From positions 62,001 through 126,000 of the forward strand of contig CANTUR010001452.1 of assembly GCA_947683625.1 (NCBI GenBank): 64,000 nt of DNA. The letters are read 5' to 3'. Positions within the stretch are counted from its first letter, which is position 1, and every line of letters begins with the position of its first letter. The notes below the pieces were generated by a model, which did not search any database, was not told where the DNA came from, and saw only the letters and a program-made list of their open reading frames with translations. Below are positions 12,053 to 22,776 of this stretch, piece after piece. The stretch comes from Mallotus nudiflorus. Its lineage: Eukaryota; Streptophyta; Magnoliopsida; Malpighiales; Euphorbiaceae. The position numbers were made by a program, and so were the translations under genes.

Positions 12053-12768
12053 CTGTCCATATGGATTAAGTGGATATATTTGGTATAAGTGAGCCTGTAT
12101 GGCCAGAGTGTTGTTTAACACTATTTTCTGAGGTTGCGATATTCTAGGGTTCTATGTGATCCTTCATAAAAGTTGATTTTCAGACAAAATATATAAAATG
12201 ATTTTTCTGCATCTGTATGAACTTGCCTGTATATATACATATTACTCATATACTGTTGACTGTATGCATTATCACTTAGAGTGTATGTATATATACTATA
12301 GTAATTCAATCAGTGAGGTCTGACTCCCCTCCGTTGACTATTTTTCAGGAGAGTCAACTTCCTCAGACCTCAGTAGCAGGTCGATACGCCGGATTTCTTT
12401 CGCCCCGGCTTCTTTATGTAAATTGTATACTTGAGTCTTATTTATTTTATCTAGACACTGCAGTAGTTGTGATTTTCAGTAGTTGTAAATTAAAGTATTT
12501 GTTTTAAAGAGATGTATTATAGTAAAACTGGATTTGTATAAAGATTATACATTTATGAGATTATATATGCGATGTGATGAGTTTTGAATTAAATCCAATT
12601 GATATGGATGATATTGTAATATTTATTTTTTTTTTCCGCTGCATATTATATTTTTATGGTTATTATTGCATATTTATTTTATTTTTAGGCTTGCTACGGG
12701 TTCCGGATTCGAAAGAATTCCCGTTCCCTAGCGCCGGTCATGGCCCCTGTTTTGGGTCGTGACAAAGT

Positions 12769-12780
12769 TGGTATCAGAGC
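12769..12780 (+). promoter_or_regulatory. Primer-binding site, copy 1
   Basis: TGGTATCAGAGC, complementary to the 3' end of plant initiator tRNA-Met, four bases after the LTR end. It primes minus-strand DNA synthesis in this class of elements. Confidence 0.95.
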
Positions 12781-12978
12781 GAAGTTCGTTTCAGAGTGGA
12801 GTTCTGTGTCAGGGCTTAGTTATGTGAGTTGTGGCCCTAGTTTTAAAGTTGTGTTTTCTGTTGGACTACTGCAGTGTATTAGGTTCGAGTATGTCTTGAT
12901 GAGTATTCCTTGCTGTAGTTTTCAGCGTTATTCCTCCGTTGTCTGTTTTGTCTGAATCTTTCCGTTTGTCTTTTCAGA

Positions 12979-14820
12979 ATGAGGAGGCGAGCGCGTGTCG
13001 CTCCACCGGTCGTTGAGGCCGAGGATGATGAGTCTTTTCAGGACGAGGTTTTACCTCCTGAGCAGCCAGTTAGACGTAGAGGTCGTGGCAGAGGTAGACC
13101 TCGAGGAGCGGCAGGTCGCCGTAGGCAGAGAGAGTTACAGGACGAGGAGCCTGTTGAGCCTGAGTTTGATGTTCCTGTTCCTCCAGTTGTTCAGCCTGTT
13201 CAGCCTGCCTATCAGCAGGGTATGTCTGACCCTGAGGCAGCTTTGTTCTATGCCAGAGTTGGCAGGATTGCTTTTGATGGGACTTCTAATCCTTTAGATT
13301 TTCTGCATGCGATTGAGACTAGGACTCGGACTGCTCATACCGAGTACCAGAGGATCATGATCGTTGAGTTGTCTGTCGAGGGACCAGCCTTGGATTGGTT
13401 TATTCAGATGATCCAGCCCTATATGATGACGATGACATGGGTTCAGTTTCGAGATCGATTCATGAGGAGATTTTGTCCAGAGCCTCTTCGTTTGAGCTAT
13501 CGTCTTCGATTGATTAGTATTTCTCGTGGAGATCGATCAGTAGAGGAGTATACCCGAGAGTTCCTTCGTCTGGGTAGATATCATGAGGATCTGATGCGAG
13601 ATCAGTATTTCGCTGTTACTACCTATGTTACTGGTTTGGGTTCAGCTTTTGCTGGTATGCCTACAGCAAGTCTTACTCTCGAGTCGGTGATTGAGCTAGC
13701 TAAGGAGATTGAGCTGAGGTTAGTTAGGCAGGGAGCGATGCCTGATTATTACCAGTTGGGAGTTCAGTCGAGTGGATCGCAGGCTACTCCATATTCGAGT
13801 TTTCATGTTGGTTCGAGTAGTCAGCAGCGAGGTTCGACTCAGCAGAGTCAGAGACAGCAGCAGCGAGTGCATCGGAGCAGTAGACATGGTCGTGGAGGTC
13901 AGCGTTGATCATTCAGATTTGGGTTAGGTGCGTCAAGCAGTAGCAGTGGTCGTAGTTCTGGATCAACGGCCAGTGTTTGTCAGACTTGTGGTAGAGTCCA
14001 TCAGGGACCGTGTTATCTGACACCGTTGACATGTTTCAGATGCGGGCAGACAGGACATTTTGCCAGATCGTGTCCTTACCCCGGATATCAGCAGTAGCAG
14101 ATTCCGCGATTCCCACAGCAGTCGATTGCTAGTGCAGCACCCGTGCCATTTCAGTTACCACCAGCTCAGCATCAGAGTTCTACTCAGTTTGTTCCACAGC
14201 AGAGTCGTGGTAGAGGTACTAGAGGAGGTGCCAGAGGTGTTGGCTAGGCTTCTACCAGTCAGCAGGGAGGTCGAGGCCAGGCCAGAGTTTTTCATCTGAC
14301 TCAGCAGGATGCTCAGGCATCTAATGCAGTCGTGGCAGGTATTCTTTCTGTTTGTTACCTGGATGCTTTGGTTTTGTTTGATCCGGGTGCCACGCATTCG
14401 TTTGTTTCTCCCATTTTTGCTTCTAAATCTTGTTGGCAAGCTTCGAGGATGGCTTTTCATTTGTCTGTTGCCACTCCTCTGAGTGATTCCTTGGACGCCG
14501 ATATTGTTCTTTTTGGTTGTCCAGTTCTCGTGGGAGATAGAGAATTACCCGTTGATTTGATTTTGTTGGATGTGATGGAGTTTGATGTTATTTTGGGAAT
14601 GGATTGGTTGTCTCAGCATTATGCCGTGGTTGATTGCAGGAATAAGGAGGTGACTTTCAGAATTCCTGGTGAAGTAGAATTTAAGTTTGTTGGTGACAGG
14701 AGTTCAGCACCTCAGAATCTTATTTCTGTTATTTCAGCTAGGAAGTTGTTGAGGAAAGGTTGTCAGGGGTTTTTGGCATTGGTCAGGGATACGTCAGTGG
14801 AGAAGTTATCACTCACAGAT
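12979..14820 (+). pseudogene. T copy 1 gag-protease, broken by three stops
   Basis: The gag ATG at 12979 follows TTTTCAGA. The first 309 codons (12979-13908) are open: an acidic then Arg/Gly-rich N-terminus, the capsid-like gag domain (about residues 85-240), and a Ser/Gln-rich tail. The frame continues with the same register through a CCHC zinc knuckle (CFRCGQTGHFARSC, about 14034-14075) and an aspartic protease with the DPGATHSF motif near 14380-14403, up to the linker. It is interrupted by TGA at 13906-13908 and TAG at 14095-14097 and 14245-14247, then by a one-base loss near 14824. The gag assembles virus-like particles; the protease would cleave the polyprotein. Both TAGs are at CAG codons that remain CAG in copy 2. 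Confidence 0.9.
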
Positions 14821-17730
14821 GTTCTGTTGCTTGTGAGTTTCCTGATGTTTTTCCCGAGGAGTTGCCAGGTTTACCACCTCATAGAGAGATTGAGTTCTGT
14901 ATAGATGTGGTTCCAGGTATTACTCCTATATCTATGCCACCCTATCGTATGGCTCCTGCAGAGTTGAGAGAGTTGAAGGAGCAGTTGCAAGAGTTGTTGG
15001 AGAAAGGTTTTATTAGACCTAGTGTTTCCCCTTGGGGTGCACCAGTCTTGTTTGTGAAGAAGAAGGATGGTACCCTGAGACTGTGCATTGACTACAGAGA
15101 GCTGAATAAGGTGACAGTGAAGAACAAGTATCCTCTCCCGAGGATTGATGATTTATTTGATCAGTTACAAGGTGCACAGTTCTTTTCTAAGGTCGACTTG
15201 AGGTCGGGTTATCATCAGTTGCGGATCAGTGAAGCTGATATTCCTAAGATAGCTTTCCGCACTAGAGATGGTCATTATGAGTTTCTGGTGATGTCTTTTG
15301 GTTTGACTAATGCACCAGCAGCTTTTATGGACCTGATGAACAGAGTATTCCGACCGTATGTGGATCAGTTTGTGGTAGTCTTCATTGATGATATACTAGT
15401 ATATTCGAGGAGTATGGAAGAGCATGTATATCACTTGAGGATTGTACTACAGACACTGAGAGATCATCAGCTTTATGCTAAATTCTCGAAGTGTGATTTC
15501 TGGATGGAGAGTGTTTCTTTTCTTGGACATGTAGTGTCTAAAGAAGGTATTCAGGTTGATCCACAGAAGATTGAAGCAGTATCTGAGTGGCCTAGACCTA
15601 CTTCAGTTACTGAGATTCGGAGTTTTCTAGGTTTAGCCGGGTATTATAGGCGGTTTGTGCAGGATTTTTCCAGGATTGCAGCCCCTATGACTCGCTTGAC
15701 TCAGAAGAATGTTAGATTCGAGTGGTCAGAAGCTTGTGAGAATAGTTTTCAGTTGTTGAAGGAGAAGTTGACCACAGCGCTAGTATTAGCTTTGCCTAAT
15801 AGTGTGGATAAGTTCACAGTTTACTGTGATGCCTCTAGAATTGGTTTTGGTTGTGTGTTGATGCAGAATGGAAGAGTGATAGCCTATGCTTCGAGGCAGT
15901 TGAAGAAGCATGAGCAGAATTATCCTACATATGATCTGGAGATGGCTGTAGTGATCTTTGCTTTGAAGATTTGGAGACATTATTTGTACGGGGTGACTTG
16001 TGAGATATTTACTGATCACAAGAGCCTTAAGTACATTTTCCAGCAGCGAGATTTGAATTTGAGGCAGAGAAGATGGTTGGAACTGTTGAAGGATTATGAT
16101 TGCGAGATTCTTTACCATCCGGGTAAAGCTAATGTGGTAGCAGATGCCTTGAGTAGGAAGTCCTCAGGTAGTCTTGCTCACATCGGTGTGGAGAGGAGAC
16201 CATTGATCCAGGAATTGCATTTGTTGGTGGATCAAGGTCTGATGATGAAGATCAGTAGATCAGGTGGACTGTTAGCTCAATTTAAAGTACGATCTGTGCT
16301 AAGGGATAGGATTAAAGCAGCTCAGAGTCGAGATCCTATTCTGGAAGAGCTTGCAGAGAATGTCAGAGCAGGGAAGTTCACTGATTTCACACTCGATGAT
16401 GATGGTGTGTTGTGGATCAGTGGTAGATTGTGTGTTCCTGATGTGGATGATTTGAGAGAAGAGATTTTAGAGGAAGCACATTCTACAGCCTACAGCGTTC
16501 ATCCTGGTGTTACTAAGATGTACCACAGTATCAGAGATTTATACTGGTGGGATGGATTGAAGAAGGATGTTGCTGATTATGTTGCTAAGTGCTTGACATG
16601 TCAGCAAGTGAAAGCCGAACATCAGAAGCCTTCTGGAAGCTTCAGCCTCTTCCTATTCCCGAGTGGAAATGGGAAAGGATAGCTATGGATTTTTGTGGTC
16701 GGTTTACCTCGTTCGAAGGATGGATACGATTCCATCTGGGTGATTGTAGACAGATTGACGAAGTCTGCACATTTCTTGCCTGTGAAAGCCACATATTCAG
16801 TTGCTAGATTGGCGAAGTTGTACGTGAAGCATATTGTATGCCTTCATGGAGTACCTGTGTCCATTGTGTCAGACAGAGGTTCAGTGTTTACTTCTCATTT
16901 TTGGCAGAAGTTGCAAGAAGCGATGGGCACTAGGTTGGATTTCAGTACTGCTTTTTCATCCTCAGACAGATGGTCAGTCTGAGAGGACGATCCAGACACT
17001 GGAAGATATGTTGAGGATGTGTGTCATGGATTTGAGAGGTAGCTGGGATGATCATTTGTCGCTTGTTGAGTTTGTATATAATAACAGCTACCATAGCAGT
17101 ATTGGTATGGCACCATATGAGGCGTTGTATGGAAGGAAGTGTAGATCCCCGTTGAGTTGGGATGAGATCGGTGAGAGAGTTTTGACTGGACCAGAGATGG
17201 TTCAAGATGCTGCAGAGAAAGTCGCCGTGATCAAGTGCAGGTTAGAGACCGCAGTTAGTAGACAGAAGAGTTATGCGGATCCTAGGCGCAGAGATGTGGA
17301 GTTTCAGGTTGGAGATTTCGTTTTTCTGAAGGTATCTCCGATGAAGGGTGTGATGACATTTGGCAGGAAGGGTAAGTTAGCACCGAGATACATTGGACCG
17401 TTTGAGATTCTGGAGAGAGTTGGCACTGTTGCATATCGGTTGGATTTGCCTCCGAGTATGTCACAAGTGCATCCAGTATTTCATATCTCGATGTTGAGGA
17501 AGTATATCTCAGATCCTTCACACGTATTGCAACCTGATAGTGTGGAAGTGAGTGAAGATTTGACGTTTGTGGAAGAACCTGTGGCGATCGTAGATTTTCA
17601 AGTTCGACAGTTGCGATCGAAGCAGATTCCGATGGTCAAGGTTTTGTGGCGTAGCGACAGAGTTGAAGAGCATACGTGGGAGACTGAAGCTGAGATGCGA
17701 GCTTCTTACCCGTATCTCTTTCCTTCCTGA
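14821..17730 (+). pseudogene. T copy 1 pol (RT, RNase H, integrase, chromodomain) with frameshifts
   Basis: Compared with copy 2, the frame is changed by one-base losses near 14824 and 16637 and one-base gains near 16692 and 16953. The long open part (to 16682) keeps RT with FIDDILVYS (about 15382-15408), RNase H with YCDAS and FTDHKSL, and the integrase zinc finger with KCLTCQQ. The second part (to 17730) keeps the integrase core end, the integrase C-terminus and the chromodomain, ending in a TGA at 17728-17730. Domain residues are otherwise nearly identical to copy 2. It cannot make one full-length protein as it stands. Confidence 0.92.
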
Positions 17731-17770
17731 TCCTGTAATCTTCTTTTTGGAATTCGGGGACGATTCTTGT

Positions 17771-17782
17771 AAGGGGGGAAGA
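17771..17782 (+). promoter_or_regulatory. Polypurine tract, copy 1
   Basis: AAGGGGGGAAGA directly before LTR2 (one C between). Such RNase H-resistant tracts prime plus-strand DNA synthesis. Copy 2 has the identical tract at 25895-25906. Confidence 0.9.
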
Positions 17783-17783
17783 C

Positions 17784-20700
17784 TGTAATATCCCGTGTTT
17801 TTTTAAAAATATTTTTACACTGTACCGGGATATACAGTGTCAATAATTTTTATGCATTATACGATATTTTTATGAGTTGATATGTATTTTAAACCTATTT
17901 TAATTACTGTCTATTATTTTCAGTATTTTACGTAAAATTTTCCCGGGAACTTTCATTTTCGGGGAAATTTCCACGTAAACAATGTATTATTAATTATTTT
18001 AAATGTATTTACGGGTTTGCATGAACTCATACATATTTTTAAATTATTAAATAAAGCCTGTGTGTGTATATTTATTTAATTAGGGTTTATTATTACCCTA
18101 ATATTTTATTATTTATTTATTATTATTTGATTATTTTATTTATTATTAAATTATTAAAATTTATTATTTTATTATTAATTATTTATTAATATTTAATTAT
18201 TTTAATTTATTTTATTTTTTTCTTTTTTTTTCTTTTCCTTTTTCTTTCTTTTTCTTTTTCTTTTTCTTTCCTTTTCTTCTTTTTCTTTTTCTTCTTCTTC
18301 TTCTTTCTCTCCCGCGCCCGACGCCGACCACCATTTCCTCACCGCCGTTTCTCCCTCCTCCGGCCACCGTTTTCGACACCGCCGGTCTCTTTCTTCTCCT
18401 TGAGCTCCGGTGAGTGTTATTCTAGCTTTGGTTTGAGCTAAAATGGTCTAGAATTGCTTAGGTTTCTATTTGAAAATTTAGGCCTCTTTGGGTTTTCAAT
18501 TTTTTTGAGCTTCGATTTGGATGATTCATGGAAAATTCCTTCACAAATGTTGTTCCTGGTAGCTTAATCTTCATATATGAATTTTTACAGAATTTTTGGA
18601 GGTTGTTTGGATTTTTGGGTATTTTTGAATATTTTAATATTATTTTCTAATTTTCGGAAATTAATTATTTAAATTATGAAATTGGAGTTTATGGTTGAAT
18701 TAGGTGTTGAAATGAATTATAGAAATTTATTTGGAATTTTTATGAATTTCTAAGTATTTATTTTTAATTATTGAAGTTTATGTGATTTTGAGAAATTAGG
18801 TTAAATGTGTTTTTATTTGAATTTAATTGTTTAATTGAGTTTAATTATTGATATTATTGATAAATATGTTGAGAAAATTAATTTTGGGTAATTGTATGAT
18901 TTTTGGTGAATTTTTGAAGTAATTTAAGTATATTTATATATATAGGGGTATTTTGGTAATTTTACCCTAAATTGTCTAAAAATGTAATTTAATTGGTTTT
19001 AATATTTATTTAAGGTATAAAAATGATTTCTACAAAATATTTAGTATTTTTAACTAATTAAAACTATTTTCAGGGAATTATTTTCAATTATATATATAAT
19101 ATACGGTTTTTCTAATAAAATGAGTTTTAATCGATTTTTACAGTGTTTCAAGATTTATTATGTAATTTCTACGTATGAAATGTATTTTTATGATTTAAGG
19201 ATATTTTTGGTATATTTGAATATATATTCTGTGTTTGTGGACCCCGGTCGACAGACTGTAGTCTGGAGTCCGACCGAGGGGTTGTGATTGATTGTGGTGT
19301 TTATTTTTGAAGTGTATTTTCTTTGCAGGGTCGGCTCTAATCTTTTGAGTAGAGAGATGTCCGTTTTACAGGGGAGGTTCTGCCGGATTTCCGGTAGAAT
19401 TCTCGTAAAACGTGATATCTAGTCGAACCCTAATTCTGTTTCCGTATTTTAATACTCTAGATTGAATTCTAGGATTTCTGTTAGGGTTACTCTGATATCG
19501 GTTATTTATTTCTTGTTTAGTTGCGCCGAGACCGAGGATAGTGGACCAGGCCCGTCGGACCTGTCTCGTGGAGCGCATTAGGTGAGTTACTATATTATAT
19601 ATATATGCTTAGGACGCATGATTTAGAAAATGCATGTTTTATTTTGACTAAATATGCATAAATAACATGATTTATATTCAAGTATATTTTTGGTATATTT
19701 TTGGTATATAATAAATTATATACATGTTTTATTAATAAAATATATTTAAAATGTTTTTAAATATATTTTTAGTTTAATTCATGATTTGATGGATTTATTG
19801 ACATATATATACTCAAAATATACCTGGTTTATGTTTGGTATATTTTCGGTATATATATGGTTTATATTGCTATTTCATTTATATCCATGCATCATTTATT
19901 TTTGTGAATGAATGTTTTATATTTAAGAATGAAGGATATCAATAGAACGTGCTACCTAGTGGGCAGCACTAGGACCGAGTACGTACCGGTACGCCTATAG
20001 CTTTAGGCTATATTACTAACTTATTTGTGGATATTGAATTGATTATGATTATTGATATGTGTGAGATGTGGTTTGGGTGTGATTGTTGGAGCTCGGTTGA
20101 CCAAGTGTCTCGGGGCCAATCACACTGGCAGTCAGACTGCTGGAGCTCGGTTGACTTAGTGTCTCGGGGGCAGTCTACTATCCATATGGATTAAGTGGAT
20201 ATATTTGGTATAAGTGAGCCTGTATGGCCAGAGTGTTGTTTAACACTATTTTCTGAGGTTGCGATATTCTAGAGTTCTATGTGATCCTTCATAAAAGTTG
20301 ATTTTCAGACAAAATATATAAAATGATTTTTCTGCATCTGTATGAACTTGCCTGTATATATACATATTACTCATATACTGTTGACTGTATGCATTATCAC
20401 TTAGAGTGTATGTATATATACTATAGTAATTCACTCAGTGAGGTCTAACTCCCCTCCGTTGACTATTTTTCAGGAGAGTCAACTTCCTCAGACCTCAGTA
20501 GCAGGTCGATACGCCGGATTTCTTCCGCCCCGGCTTCTTTATGTAAATTGTATACTTGAGTCTTATTTATTTTATCTAGACACTGCAGTAGTTGTGATTT
20601 TCAGTAGTTGTAAATTAAAGTATTTATTTTAAAGAGATGTATTATAGTAAAACTGGATTTGTATAAAGATTATACATTTATGAGATTATATATGCGATGT

Positions 20701-20890
20701 GATGAGTTTTGAATTAAATCCAGTTGATATGGATGATATTGTAATATTTATTTTTTTTTTTTCCGCTGTATATTATATTTTTATGGTTATTATTGCATAT
20801 TTATTTTATTTTTAGGCTTGCTACGGGTTCCGGATTCGAAAGAATTCCCGTTCCCTAGCGCCGGTCATGGCCCCTGTTTTGGTCGTGACA
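17784..20890 (+). mobile_element. LTR2 of array T (middle LTR, shared by both copies)
   Basis: 3107 bp, same termini and order of parts as LTR1. It serves as 3' LTR of copy 1 and 5' LTR of copy 2. It shares with LTR3, against LTR1, a roughly 10-bp AT insertion at about 18201-18210, GCAG at the first acceptor-like site (19326-19329), TTCTTCCGCC near 20521 and CCAGTTGAT near 20720. Private changes include loss of one G near the right end (TTTTGGTCGTGACA). Confidence 0.95.
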
Positions 20891-20894
20891 AAGT

Positions 20895-20906
20895 TGGTAT
20901 CAGAGC
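20895..20906 (+). promoter_or_regulatory. Primer-binding site, copy 2
   Basis: TGGTATCAGAGC, identical to copy 1 and at the same distance from the LTR end. Confidence 0.95.
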
Positions 20907-21103
20907 GAAGTTCGTTTCAGAGTGGAGTTCTGTGTCAGGGCTTAGTTATGTGAGTTGTGGCCCTAGTTTTAAAGTTGTGTTTTCTGTTGGACTACTGCAG
21001 TGTATTAGGTTCGAGTATGTCTTGATGAGTATTCCTTGCTGTAGTTTTCAACGTTATTCCTCCGTTGTCTGTTTTGTCTGAATCTTTCCGTTGTCTTTTC
21101 AGA

Positions 21104-22776
21104 ATGAGGAGGCGAGCGCGTGTCGCTCCACCGGTCATTGAGGCCGAGGATGATGAGTCTTTTCAGGATGAGGTTTTACCTCCTGAGCAGCCAGTTAGAC
21201 GTAGAGGTCGTGGCAGAGGTAGACCTCGAGGAGCGGCAGGTCGCTGTAGGCAGAGAGAGTTACAGGACGAGGAGCCTGTTGAGCCTGAGTTTGATGTTCC
21301 TGTTCCTCCAGTTGTTCAGCCTGTTCAGCCTGCCTATCAGCAGGGTATGTCTGACCCTGAGGCAGCTTTGTTCTATGCCAGAGTTGGCAGGATTGCTTTT
21401 GATGGGACTTCTGATCCTTTAGATTTTCTGCATGCGATTGAGACTAGGACTTGGACTGCTCATACCGAGTACTAGAGGATCATGATCGTTGAGTTGTCTG
21501 TCGAGGGACCAGCCTTGGATTGGTTTATTCAGATGATCTAGCCCTATATGATGACGATGACATGGGTTCAGTTTCGAGAGCGATTCATGAGGAGATTTTG
21601 TCCAGAGCCTCTTCGTTTGAGCTATCGTCTTCGATTGACTAGTATTTCTCGTGGAGATCGATCAGTAGAGGAGTATACCCGAGAGTTCCTTCGTCTGGGT
21701 AGATATGCTGAGGATCTGATGCGAGATCAGTATTTCGCTGTACTACCTATGTTACTGGTTTGGGTTCAGCTTTTGCTGGTATGCCTACAGCAGGTCTTAC
21801 TCTCGAGTCGGTGATTGAGCTAGCTAAGGAGATGAGCTGAGGTTAGTTAGGCAGGGAGCGATGCCTGATTATTACCAGTTGGGAGTTCAGTCGCGTGGAT
21901 CGCAGGCTACTCCATATTCGAGTTTTCATGTTGGTTCGAGTAGTCAGCAGCGAGGTTTGACTCAGCAGAGTCAGAGACAGCAGCAGCGAGTGCATCGGAG
22001 CAGTAGACATGGTCGTGGAGGTCAGTGTAGATCATTCAGATTTGGGTCAGGTGCTTCGAGCAGTAGCAGTGGTCGTAGTTCTGGATCAGCGGCCAGTGTT
22101 TGTCAGACTTGTGGTAGAGTCCATCAGGGACCGTGTTATCTGACACCGTTGACATGTTTCAGATACGGGCAGACAGGACCATTTTGCCAGATCGTGTCCT
22201 TACCCCGAATATCAGCAGCAGCAGATTCCGCGATTCCCACAGCAGTCGATTGCTAGTGCAGCACCCGTGCCATTTCAGTTACCACCAGCTCAGCATCAGA
22301 GTTCTACTCAGTTTGTTCCACAGCAGAGTCGTGGTAGAGGTACTAGAGGAGGTGCCAGAGGTGTTGGCCAGGCTTCTACCAGTCAGCAGGGAGGTCGAGG
22401 CCAGGCCAGAGTTTTTCATCTGACTCAGCAGGATGCTCAGGCATCTAATGCAGTCGTGGCAGGTATTCTTTCTGTTTGTTACCTGGATGCTTTGGTTTTG
22501 TTTGATCCGGGTGCCACGCATTCGTTTGTTTCTCCCATTTTTGCTTCTAAATCTTGTTGGCAAGCTTCGAGGATGGCTTTTCCTTTGTCTGTTGCCACTC
22601 CTCTGAGTGATTCCTTGGACGCCGATATTGTTCTTTCTGGTTGTCCAGTTCTCGTGGGAGATAGAGAATTACCCGTTGATTTGATTTTGTTGGATGTGAT
22701 GGAGTTTGATGTTATTTTGGGAATGGATTGGTTGTCTCAGCATTATGCCGTGGTTGATTGCAGAATAAGGAGGTGA
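21104..22776 (+). pseudogene. T copy 2 gag-protease, multiply broken
   Basis: Same gag start context as copy 1 (TTTTCAGA then ATG at 21104). Two TAG stops at 21473-21475 and 21539-21541 replace CAG codons present in copy 1. One-base losses near 21740 and 21829 and a one-base gain near 22180 change frame. The zinc knuckle is damaged twice: its second cysteine codon reads TAC (CFRYGQ), and the frame changes inside it. The protease part (open 22267-22776) is complete, with DPGATHSF and LGMDWLSQHY. A one-base loss near 22759 then puts pol in another frame. The element is expected to be unable to make its own gag or a gag-pol fusion. Confidence 0.9.

Larger units (their letters stand above)
11455..12348 (+). 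other. Intron-like block 2 in LTR1
   Basis: Starts at TTAG|GTGAGTTAC (GT at 11455) and ends at TATTTTTCAG (AG at 12347-12348), 894 bp of AT-rich sequence. The GTGAGT is kept in the E LTR (about 56831) and in the solo LTR at 50875-54177 (about 52211). The T-run plus AG is recognisable in all the related LTRs except the right C LTR (for example, as complements, near 4875, 34275, 51292, 55937 and 60165). An alternative acceptor-like ATTTTTAG lies at 12681-12688. Splicing is inferred only. Confidence 0.4.
9663..12764 (+). mobile_element. LTR1 of array T (outer 5' LTR)
   Basis: 3102 bp, TGTAATATCCCG...GGTCGTGACA. It holds an AT-rich stretch, a long pyrimidine tract (about 10082-10192), a GC-rich leader-like island 10185-10280 ending in CCG|GTGAGTG, an AT-rich block, a hairpin cluster 11115-11290, a second donor-like AG|GTGAGT at 11453-11460, another AT-rich block with motif repeats, and acceptor-like TTTTTCAG at 12341-12348 and ATTTTTAG at 12681-12688. 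LTR1 lacks a roughly 10-bp AT insertion shared by LTR2 and LTR3, and its first acceptor-like site reads GAAG instead of GCAG. Short open frames inside are not conserved as proteins and I do not call them genes. Confidence 0.95.

Noticed and set aside
12121..12309. 62-codon antisense open frame in each T LTR
   Set aside because: Same reason; Tyr/Ser-rich translation of AT-rich sequence, no conservation outside the recent copies.
12313..12507. 64-codon open frame repeated in all three T LTRs (also 20438-20632, 28564-28758)
   Set aside because: It lies across an acceptor-like site and is identical only because the LTRs are young. In E and the solo LTR the frame is not kept, so it is not a gene.
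15786..16118. Antisense open frames within pol (also 23910-24242, 16942-17205, 25005-25328)
   Set aside because: They are shadows of conserved RT, RNase H and integrase codons on the other strand.
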